Positions 17,369 to 24,596 of a DNA stretch of 64,000 nt are shown one piece after another; position 1 is the stretch's first letter, and every line of letters begins with the position of its first letter. Below the pieces are notes generated by a model. The model made no database searches and was not told the origin of the DNA. It worked only from the letters and a program-made list of their open reading frames with translations. This stretch comes from Weeksellaceae bacterium (lineage in GTDB: Bacteria; Bacteroidota; Bacteroidia; Flavobacteriales; Weeksellaceae): the NCBI GenBank assembly GCA_022013695.1, contig JAKLPS010000024.1:124001-188000 (forward strand), written 5' to 3'. Both the position numbers and the translations under genes were made by a program.

Positions 17369-18304
17369 TCACAAAGTGAGATCTACTTTCGCTTCGTTGA
17401 ATTCTTTGATTAGGTTTTCAAAGACTTTTTCAACCGGAAGAATCTCATCAATTAAAGCAGAAACCTGTCCGATTTCCAGTTCACCTTCCACTAGATCACC
17501 TTCAAACATTCCGAGTTTTGCGCGGGCTCTTCCCAAAGTTTCTTTCAGAGCTTCAACATTTCTGCCGGATTCGTACAGTTTTTCGAGATCGTAATAGAAT
17601 TTATTTTTTATCAGCCTTACCGGCGCTAATTCTTTCAAAGTCAGTTGCGTATCGCCTTCTTTCAGTTCCACGATTTTATTTTTGAAATTCTCGTGCGAAC
17701 TTGCTTCAACAGTTGCCGCAAAACGGGAACCGATTTGCACACCATCCGCACCCAGAATCATCGCGGCTTTCATCTGACATCCCAGCGCTATGCCGCCCGC
17801 TGCAATTAATGGAATATCGATATGTTTTTTCACATTCGGTATTAAACACAGTGTTGTCGTTTCCTCTCGGCCATTGTGTCCGCCTGCTTCAAAACCTTCT
17901 GCTACCACAGCATCTACGCCGGCATCCTGACATTTGACGGCAAATTTTGAACTGGCAACCACGTGAGCCACTTGGATGCCTTCTTTTTTCAAAGTTTCAG
18001 CGTAAGTTTTCGGATTTCCGGCTGAAGTGAAAACGATTTTTACGCCTTCTTCTAAGATGATATCAATGATTTCATCGAGATTCGGATAAAGCAAAGCGAT
18101 GTTGACACCGAACGGCTTATCTGTTGCGGCTTTACATTTCCGGATATTTTCTCTGAGAATATCCGGATACATACTTACCGAACCAATCAGTCCCAATCCA
18201 CCATTATTGGAAACAGCCGAAGCCAGCCGCCAGCCAGAGTGCCAAACCATTCCGCCTTGGATGATTGGATATTTGATTTTGAAAAGTTGTGTGATTCTGT
18301 TCAT
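17369..18304 (-). CDS. FMN-dependent nitronate monooxygenase / 2-nitropropane dioxygenase family enzyme
   Basis: The 311-residue TIM-barrel protein has the family N-terminus YPIIQGGMVWHSGWRLA, an SNNGGLGLIG loop, EGFEAGGHNG (about residues 145-154) with the His used as catalytic base in nitronate monooxygenases, and IAAGGIALG and GADGVQIGSRF for FMN phosphate binding. The same fold serves FabK-type enoyl-ACP reductases, so a reductase role remains possible. The frame is open to an ATG at 18352, but family members begin near the Met at 18304, which I chose. Confidence 0.85.
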   Translation of the reverse strand: MNRITQLFKIKYPIIQGGMVWHSGWRLASAVSNNGGLGLIGSVSMYPDILRENIRKCKAATDKPFGVNIALLYPNLDEIIDIILEEGVKIVFTSAGNPKTYAETLKKEGIQVAHVVASSKFAVKCQDAGVDAVVAEGFEAGGHNGREETTTLCLIPNVKKHIDIPLIAAGGIALGCQMKAAMILGADGVQIGSRFAATVEASSHENFKNKIVELKEGDTQLTLKELAPVRLIKNKFYYDLEKLYESGRNVEALKETLGRARAKLGMFEGDLVEGELEIGQVSALIDEILPVEKVFENLIKEFNEAKVDLTL

Positions 18305-18407
18305 TCCGTGATACTGTTTTTGTGCAATTCCAAAGTCGATGAAGCTGGACATTGTTTTATTTTTTTCAAAAATAGGAATTCATTCGGTACCATTGAAAAT
18401 TAACCAT

Positions 18408-18434
18408 AAAAAAAACCTGCCGGTCAGCAGGTTT
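18408..18434 (-). terminator. Rho-independent terminator of the T9SS cargo gene
   Basis: On the minus strand AAACCTGC pairs with GCAGGTTT around a six-base loop, followed by a long T run (the A run at 18408-18415). It lies 24 bases after the stop of the gene ending at 18458. Confidence 0.88.
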
Positions 18435-18457
18435 CTGTTAAATATTTTGGTTAGAAT

Positions 18458-20644
18458 TTAATGTTTAATAAACTTAATCGTCTGAACTCCTTTTTCCGCA
18501 AAAATAGTAATCAGATAAGTTCCCTGGCTCAGAGAATGAACATTCAATTGTCTGTCACCATTCATTTCTTTTTCAATGACTCTTTTACCGTCCATTGACA
18601 TAATTACAATCTTATTAATCTTATCCTGACCGCTCAAATTCAAAATTTCTTTTACCGGGTTTGGATAAAGCTGAATATTAATCTTGGAAGGATTGTTAGT
18701 CACAGCAAGAGATTCATTATAAGCTTTGACAGCTAAAGACGTTTCAGATTCACAGGTGCTAACTGTTTGAGTAGCATAGTACGTGGTATTATTGACGATT
18801 ACTGTGGTATTCGGCAAAACATTTACATGATTAGTCGCGTCGGATGCCGATGCGTACCACTTGATATTTTGTCCTACCACTACTAATACATTCAGATTAT
18901 TTCCGGCGCTGAAAGTTTGAGTTGCAGAGCCAGTCGGCGCATTTACGGTTGAAACCGTCAAAGCCACTGCGTCGGAAGTAACAGTTGGCGTGCAAGTACC
19001 CGACAACACCAATCTGTAGATGTAACCGTTCATTGCTGCAGTTGTTGCTGAAATCGATAACATCGCTGTCGTGGCACCGGCGTAAGGAGCTCCGTTACTG
19101 ACGTTAGCAAAGCCAGAACCTGTATTCACCTGCCACTGATATCCATTAACATTCGCTGCAAGAGCAGAAAATGAGGCAGCCGATCCTGCACAACTAGTCG
19201 TCGCAACAGGCTGAGATGAAACGGATGGCGAGGAGTTGACCGTTAAGGTGGCACTTCCTGAAGTAGCCGGATTGCAACCTGTTTGACCAGTAGCCAAGAC
19301 TCTGTAGGCATAGCCATTCATTCCGGCCATTGCTCCCGTGATCGTCAAGGTTGCTGTTGTCGCTCCAGAGTATGGTACTCCATCCGTCACATTACTAAAA
19401 CCTGAGCCTGTGTTGACCTGCCATTGATATCCTGTTGCATCGCTTGCAACGGTTGAGAAGCTTGTGTCGGCTCCTGCACAAACAGCGGTTGAAGATGGAG
19501 AGGTAGTTACAGATGGCGCAGAATTAACTGTAATCGTTTTTGTAAGGGAAAAAGCACAGCCATACGCATCAGTATAATCGTAAGTAATCGTTTGTGTTCC
19601 TGCAGCAGGATCAAACTGACCGCCAGAGACTCCTGTTCCACTATAAGTACCTCCCGCTGGCGAAGCTTCCATCAAAGTATATGGACTACCATTGCTACAA
19701 AGCGTCGGAAAAGCCGATATAGAAATTGGATTGGCTGCACATCCTACAGTAATAGAATAAGCCTGCGAACCAGAACATCCACTGGCGTCACTTACTGTTG
19801 CTGTAAAATTAAAAGTTCCGGTAGCAGTAGGCGTTCCGGAAATCGTTCCCGCCGTTGCCAAAGTTAATCCAGGTGGAAGTGAGCCTGCTGTTATCGCAAA
19901 GCTAGGCGCACCCAAAGCTCCGGTCTGTGTCAGCGTCGTGCTGTAAGTTGAGCCAGTTGTGCCACCAGCCAAAGCTCCTGCTGCGGTCATAGTAAAGCTT
20001 GGGCAAGCATAGGGTTCATAAGTAAAAGCGTCTATACCAATATAATCGGATGACGATCCCGAAAGACCTCCTCCTGTTACAAAATATCTAAAAGCGACGC
20101 GCCCTGATGTAGGTGCGGCTAAGCCCGATATTGTGACGCTATATTTTGTCCATACAACTGGGTATACCCCCAATGCAAGGGAAGGATTCACACTTAATAG
20201 CAACGTAGTGTAATCTCCCACGGTTGCCCCGCTGCCCGAACTGGTACTTGCACCATTGGTGCTCAGCCTCACCTCCAAACGATCGGCATAAGTATCGGGA
20301 GAAACTTTTCGGGTGTAAAAAGTTATGACATCGCCGTTCCTAAAAGTTCTGTTGGGTGTCATCAGCCAATTGGAAATAGTACCCGTATTTCCTGTATTAT
20401 TATAATTGGCACCAATGTAGGCATTCGCCACACCATTGTATGCATCAAAAGGCCCTCCACCGGACACAGAAGTTCCTTGGAACCAATTGGTAGAGCCCAC
20501 CGGCGTACTGTTGTTCTGCAGTACCCATCCGCTACCGGGAAGTGTCGTAATGTTGTCAAAATTCTCCGTAATCGCTTGCGAGAATAAGGAATTCGCACAA
20601 AACAGGAATAGAAAAACATAAAATTTAATGTAATTTTTTGTCAT
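18458..20644 (-). CDS. Large secreted protein with Ig-like repeats and a T9SS type A sorting domain
   Basis: The 728-residue protein has a signal peptide (1-22). A jelly-roll region (about 25-210, FDNITTLPGSGWVLQN) resembles the cleaved-adhesin / choice-of-anchor J domain. A putative-Ig (He_PIG) segment follows (about 220-300, LPPGLTL, ISGTPTATGTF), then two near-identical Ig-like repeats (about 395-485 and 486-575, each with YQWQVNTGSGF). The C-terminal sorting domain is about 650-728 (LYPNPVKEIL, GTYLITIF). The last feature directs export by the type IX system and attachment to, or release from, the cell surface. Role is probably adhesion; no enzyme domain is seen. Confidence 0.87.
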   Translation of the reverse strand: MTKNYIKFYVFLFLFCANSLFSQAITENFDNITTLPGSGWVLQNNSTPVGSTNWFQGTSVSGGGPFDAYNGVANAYIGANYNNTGNTGTISNWLMTPNRTFRNGDVITFYTRKVSPDTYADRLEVRLSTNGASTSSGSGATVGDYTTLLLSVNPSLALGVYPVVWTKYSVTISGLAAPTSGRVAFRYFVTGGGLSGSSSDYIGIDAFTYEPYACPSFTMTAAGALAGGTTGSTYSTTLTQTGALGAPSFAITAGSLPPGLTLATAGTISGTPTATGTFNFTATVSDASGCSGSQAYSITVGCAANPISISAFPTLCSNGSPYTLMEASPAGGTYSGTGVSGGQFDPAAGTQTITYDYTDAYGCAFSLTKTITVNSAPSVTTSPSSTAVCAGADTSFSTVASDATGYQWQVNTGSGFSNVTDGVPYSGATTATLTITGAMAGMNGYAYRVLATGQTGCNPATSGSATLTVNSSPSVSSQPVATTSCAGSAASFSALAANVNGYQWQVNTGSGFANVSNGAPYAGATTAMLSISATTAAMNGYIYRLVLSGTCTPTVTSDAVALTVSTVNAPTGSATQTFSAGNNLNVLVVVGQNIKWYASASDATNHVNVLPNTTVIVNNTTYYATQTVSTCESETSLAVKAYNESLAVTNNPSKINIQLYPNPVKEILNLSGQDKINKIVIMSMDGKRVIEKEMNGDRQLNVHSLSQGTYLITIFAEKGVQTIKFIKH

Positions 20645-20883
20645 AGGTTTAATTTTTAATTATTTGTTGATATTAATTTTAATATCTACAACAAAGATAA
20701 TTTAATATTTAAGATATGAAAGTAAAACATTATATTTATTAAATTTTGATTAAAAAAATCGGAATATTTTTGTAAAAATTAAAAAAAATACAGCGTGGTA
20801 AAGTGATTAAAGGCCGCTTTTTCGCCTGCTTCAATGTCTCGTTTCCTACCAATTGCTTATTTTTACACATCTTTAAATATTAA

Positions 20884-21672
20884 ATGGATCTTTCACTACG
20901 AACAGTCACAGTCACCCGATACATCTTGCCATTACGCGAAGGTGGTTCCTTGCCGGCTTTGGCAGAAGCGGACGACGATTTCAAATATGTCCTGAAATTC
21001 CGCGGCGCAGGCCACGGCGTCAAAGCCTTGATTTCTGAATTAGTTGGCGGAAAAATAGCTCAGGCTTTGGGATTGCGCATTCCGGAGTTGGTATTCGCTA
21101 ATCTTTCTGCAGACTTCGGACGCAGCGAAGCCGACGAAGAAATCCAGGATCTTCTGAAGGCCAGCAGCGGCCTCAACCTCGCTTTGCATTACCTTTCGGG
21201 TGCGATCACGTATGATCCAAATGCTGTGAAGATCGACCCAAAATTATCATCGGAAATCGTCTGGCTGGATGCTTATCTCACGAATATCGACCGTACTTTC
21301 AAAAATACTAATATGCTGATTTGGCACAAGGAATTGTGGCTAATCGACAATGGCGCGTCCTTATATTTCCACCATTCTTGGGACAATTGGGAGAAGAATG
21401 CAGTGAGTCCGTTTGTGATGATTAAGGATCACGTTCTGTTGCCTCAGGCTTCGGAATTGGAAGTTGCGAATCAAAAATTCAAAGCGATTTTGACGGATGA
21501 AGTCCTGCGGGAAATCGTGGAACTAATGCCCGAAGATTGGTTGCAATGGAATGATAGCGATCTTTCTCCGGCCGAAATAAAAGATGTTTATTTCCAATTC
21601 CTGACATTGAGACGCAATAATTCTGATAACTTTCTAAACGAGGCCCAAAATGCAAGAGCAAAAGTTATATGA
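20884..21672 (+). CDS. HipA-like kinase family protein
   Basis: The 262-residue protein resembles the kinase part of HipA. It has FKYVLKFRGAGHG near the N-terminus with the likely ATP-contacting Lys, then DAYLTNIDRTFKNTNMLI (about residues 135-152), the HipA-type catalytic loop with Asp and Asn, and LWLIDNGASLYF with the metal-binding Asp. It is shorter than HipA and has no HipB-like partner. It instead overlaps the DUF3037 gene by 23 bases, a pairing that recurs in bacteria. Kinase activity is predicted, target unknown. Confidence 0.78.
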   Translation: MDLSLRTVTVTRYILPLREGGSLPALAEADDDFKYVLKFRGAGHGVKALISELVGGKIAQALGLRIPELVFANLSADFGRSEADEEIQDLLKASSGLNLALHYLSGAITYDPNAVKIDPKLSSEIVWLDAYLTNIDRTFKNTNMLIWHKELWLIDNGASLYFHHSWDNWEKNAVSPFVMIKDHVLLPQASELEVANQKFKAILTDEVLREIVELMPEDWLQWNDSDLSPAEIKDVYFQFLTLRRNNSDNFLNEAQNARAKVI

Positions 21673-22033
21673 ATATGCCGTGATTCGCCTTGTGCCGAAG
21701 CCGGAGCGTGAAGAGTTCTTCAACGTGGGATTGATCTTGTTCTCAAAAAAGGAGAAATTCATCAAAGTCAAAATTCATCTTTGTGAGGAGAAATTGCGAT
21801 TAATCGATCCGAGCATCGATTTGGACGAAGTCAAAAAACATTTGGACTCGTTCGTCAAAATTGCGAATGGAGATAAGTCTGCCGGCTCGATTGCCCAATT
21901 GGAAATCCCAGAACGTTTCCGGTGGTTGACGGCTGTGAAAAGTGCTGTGATTCAGACATCTCGTCCTCATCCCGGCGCCACTTTGGATTTGGAAAAAACT
22001 TTCGAGAGATTGTTTGAAGAATTAGTTTTGTGA
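21650..22033 (+). CDS. DUF3037 family protein
   Basis: The 127-residue product has the DUF3037 pattern: YEYAVIRLVPKPEREEFFNVGLILF at the N-terminus (quoted as YEYAVIRLVPKP, then EEFFNVGLILF), and a C-terminal SRPHPGATLDLEKTFERLF. It is cytoplasmic by prediction and has no known activity. The start lies 23 bases inside the HipA-like gene in another frame, so the two are likely to be translationally coupled and may form a complex. Confidence 0.8.
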   Translation: MQEQKLYEYAVIRLVPKPEREEFFNVGLILFSKKEKFIKVKIHLCEEKLRLIDPSIDLDEVKKHLDSFVKIANGDKSAGSIAQLEIPERFRWLTAVKSAVIQTSRPHPGATLDLEKTFERLFEELVL

Positions 22034-22112
22034 GCAACTCTGGTCAATGAGTTTATGTTTTTTCTCAGATTGTTGGTATTGAAAAATGTGTACCTATTTG
22101 TTCGCAATTCTT

Positions 22113-23156
22113 TCACAACAAAATCGACTTTTCCAACTCCAGCAATTTCTGCTTTCGCCAGATTCCGCCGCCGTAGCCTGTCAAAGTTCCGTTGGTTCCG
22201 ATGACTCTGTGACACGGTATGATGATGGAAATTTTATTAAGTCCATTCGCATTGGCAACTGCTCGAACTGCTTTTGGATTTCCAAGAAGATTGGCTTGCT
22301 CCTGGTAGCTTATGGTGGTTCCGTACGGAATGCTTCTCAGAATTTCCCAGACCTGCTTCTGAAAATCTGTGCCAACCATTGAGAGCGGAACCGTGAACTC
22401 TTTCCTCTTTCCCGCAAAATATTCCTGCAGTTCTGTTTTTAGAGTCTGAAAATGAGGATTGTTGCCAGGAATAATATTGGCTTTTAAATATTTTGAAATC
22501 TCCTGCAACTCTTTCGAAAGAGATTTTCTGTCAGCATATTCCAGCAGACAAATTCCGCCTTCGTTGGCGCAGGCGATCATTGTTCCAAGCGGTGTTTCTA
22601 TTCTTTTGAGGTCAACGACTTTTTGCAATTTTGAATTCTTTGGCGAAGTTCCGATGATCGATTTAAAACTGTCATTAAAACCACTCAGACTTTCATATCC
22701 ATTGTCTAAAGCCACATCAAGGACATTCTCACCGTGCTGAAGTTTTTTAAAAGCCGAATTGATCTTGAACATTCTTTGAAAAGCGTGAAAAGTCATTCCG
22801 TGGTGCTTCAGAAACCACCTGCGAACGGTTGCAGGCTCCAAACCTCTATTAATTAAATCCAAATCTTTGAATTTGAGTTCCGGATTTGCGGATAATTCAT
22901 TGATCAACTTTTGAATTTCAAGCGGTGTTTCATCTGGATTTTCCAGCGGTTTGCAAATTTTGCAAGGCCGATAACCTTTCAGAATCGCGTCTTTTGTATT
23001 GTCAAAAAATTCAACATTTTCCGGCTTTGGTTTTCTGGCGGTACAAGTGGGGCGGCAGAAGATTCCGGTGGTTTTGACGCCCATCCAGAAGACGCCTTCA
23101 AACTGCGAATCTTTCTGGAAAGAAGCCTGAAACATCTGCTCGAAACTAATATTCAT
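22113..23156 (-). CDS. ada: Ada-type bifunctional DNA repair methyltransferase / regulator
   Basis: The 347-residue protein has all Ada parts. The N-terminal zinc domain (about 10-75) carries the Cys ligands in FCRPTCTARKP and CKICKP, which accept methyl groups from phosphotriesters. An AraC-type helix-turn-helix region follows (about 80-175). The C-terminal O6-methylguanine methyltransferase (about 180-345) has the active-site Cys in IIPCHRVIG. It repairs alkylated DNA by suicidal transfer and probably activates its own gene when methylated. It is monocistronic and convergent with the DUF3037 gene. Confidence 0.92.
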   Translation of the reverse strand: MNISFEQMFQASFQKDSQFEGVFWMGVKTTGIFCRPTCTARKPKPENVEFFDNTKDAILKGYRPCKICKPLENPDETPLEIQKLINELSANPELKFKDLDLINRGLEPATVRRWFLKHHGMTFHAFQRMFKINSAFKKLQHGENVLDVALDNGYESLSGFNDSFKSIIGTSPKNSKLQKVVDLKRIETPLGTMIACANEGGICLLEYADRKSLSKELQEISKYLKANIIPGNNPHFQTLKTELQEYFAGKRKEFTVPLSMVGTDFQKQVWEILRSIPYGTTISYQEQANLLGNPKAVRAVANANGLNKISIIIPCHRVIGTNGTLTGYGGGIWRKQKLLELEKSILL

Positions 23157-23492
23157 AAATTCTGGTGGATTAATGATACAAATTTAGAAGTTTCGAAATG
23201 ATACAACAACCGAAAAATGGACAAGTAATTTTTATTTTGTTGTGTAAGATTTACAGCCTTTTGACAATTTTCCCTTAAAGAAATGGGATGAAATTAAACA
23301 AAAAATTATTTAATATGCTTATTTTTATGGAATTAGGCAGTTAAAAAATAGCAATAAATGGTTTTTTTAGTACGAAATTAAGGAACTCACATCCACAGAA
23401 GTGAGAAGAAAGTTGGAATTGCGCCAAAAGACTGTTTAATCTGAAATCCTTTTTGGATGAATACTGCTGTCGATGTAACGAACATTACGATG
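23157..23492. other. Intergenic region upstream of ada and beyond the prmA terminator
   Basis: No convincing gene is visible. CTCAC (23386-23390) and GTGAG (23401-23405) form a small hairpin, and there are several shorter stems nearby (TTGG/CCAA at 23413-23427, ATCC/GGAT at 23447-23459). On the minus strand a short reading frame ending at 23387 encodes about 33 hydrophobic residues, but it runs through the terminator at 23493-23533 and has no recognised homologue. The ada promoter should lie near 23160-23230. Confidence 0.4.
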
Positions 23493-23533
23493 AAAAAAGG
23501 AACCGTCGAAAATCTAATCCGTCGAATGGTTCC
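23493..23533 (-). terminator. Rho-independent terminator downstream of prmA
   Basis: On the minus strand GGAACC (complement of 23528-23533) pairs with GGTTCC (complement of 23499-23504), with an extra TCGA pairing inside, followed by six T. It lies about 75 bases after the prmA stop. Confidence 0.7.
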
Positions 23534-23606
23534 CTCGCAACCGATGCCTTATAAAAAATTTGAAGTTAAATCCTAACTCAATTAATTTTATAACAAATAG
23601 AGAATT

Positions 23607-24434
23607 CTACTTACTCAACAACAAAGAAACCCACTCTTCTCTCTGAATCTTCTTCTCAAGCTTCAGATTTTGTTCCGTACAAACTTCCAAAATATCATCC
23701 ACATCGAAGAAGCAAAGTCCGGACAGCAACAGTTTTCCGCCATCTTCCAAAACGGAAAAGTAAGTTGGGATGTCAGAAATCAAAATATTTCTGTTGATGT
23801 TTGCCAGGATGACATCAAATTTTTCTTTGCCAAGATTGTCGGCAGTGCCCAGTTCGATGTCAAATTCTACGTTGTTTCGGATAGCGTTTTCTTTGGAATT
23901 TTCCACAGACCATTCGTCGATATCGATTGCTACGGTTCTTCCCGCTCCTTTTTGTTTTGCGAAAATGGCCAAAACCGAGGTTCCGCAGCCCATATCAAGC
24001 ACTTTTTTATTTTCCAAATCCATATCCAGCATTTGCTGAATCATCAGGTGCGTCGTAGGATGATGACCAGTTCCGAAAGACATTTTTGGCTGAATCACAA
24101 TCTCGTGCATATTCGGATCCGAGTCGTGGAATTCTGCTCTGATTAGGACTTTTCCTTCTACATTGATGGGTGAGAAATTCTTTTCCCATTCCTCGTTCCA
24201 GTTGATGTTCGGCATTTCCTCGTAGGTGTAAGAAATCTCGATTTCTTCATTTTGCAAAAGGTAGATATTTTTCAGTTCGTCCTCGTTGAAAAGGTCTTTC
24301 TGGATATAGCCAAGTATGCCATCGTATTCTTCTGTAAAGCTGTCGAAACCGATTTCTATCAGTTCTGCCATCAATATTTCGTTCCAGGGCTGGAGAGGTT
24401 TTATTTTAAAATTGAATTCCAGGTAAGCTGCCAT
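23607..24434 (-). CDS. prmA: Ribosomal protein L11 methyltransferase
   Basis: The 275-residue protein has the PrmA layout. An N-terminal substrate-recognition domain (about 1-95) comes first, then a class I methyltransferase with the linker motif PKMSFGTGHHPTT (about 117-129). The SAM-binding loop is VLDMGCGTSVLAI (about 145-157) and motif IV is ILANINRN. It trimethylates ribosomal protein L11 on Lys and the N-terminus; loss is usually tolerated. A TAnnTTTG-type box sits 15 bases upstream on the minus strand (24449-24456). The start is divergent from the UvrA paralogue. Confidence 0.92.
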   Translation of the reverse strand: MAAYLEFNFKIKPLQPWNEILMAELIEIGFDSFTEEYDGILGYIQKDLFNEDELKNIYLLQNEEIEISYTYEEMPNINWNEEWEKNFSPINVEGKVLIRAEFHDSDPNMHEIVIQPKMSFGTGHHPTTHLMIQQMLDMDLENKKVLDMGCGTSVLAIFAKQKGAGRTVAIDIDEWSVENSKENAIRNNVEFDIELGTADNLGKEKFDVILANINRNILISDIPTYFSVLEDGGKLLLSGLCFFDVDDILEVCTEQNLKLEKKIQREEWVSLLLSK

Positions 24435-24448
24435 TGTTTGATTTTTTG

Positions 24449-24456
24449 CAAATTTA
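24449..24456 (-). promoter_or_regulatory. Possible -7 box (TAAATTTG) for prmA
   Basis: The minus-strand sequence TAAATTTG matches the Bacteroidetes TAnnTTTG consensus. It lies 15 bases before the prmA ATG. No clear TTTG -33 box is present. Confidence 0.35.
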
Positions 24457-24571
24457 AGTTATTTTGAAGGCATTTCGAGCAGCACAATTTGACATTAAAA
24501 ATCCACTTTGCCACGTCTTGGCATTCCGATTCGGAAACCAATTCTTATTATGACAATCGGTTAATTTTCCG

Positions 24572-24579
24572 TAATTTTG
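24572..24579 (+). promoter_or_regulatory. Possible -7 box (TAATTTTG) for the UvrA paralogue
   Basis: TAATTTTG matches TAnnTTTG, with TATG (24549-24552) 19 bases upstream as a partial -33 box. It lies 17 bases before the ATG at 24597. This argues that the open frame upstream of that ATG is not translated. Confidence 0.45.
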
Positions 24580-24596
24580 TAAGTCTCATTTTTACT

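Noticed and set aside
23387-23548. Short minus-strand reading frame coding about 33 hydrophobic residues from its first ATG
   Set aside because: It runs through a clear terminator hairpin, has a late start codon and no recognised family.
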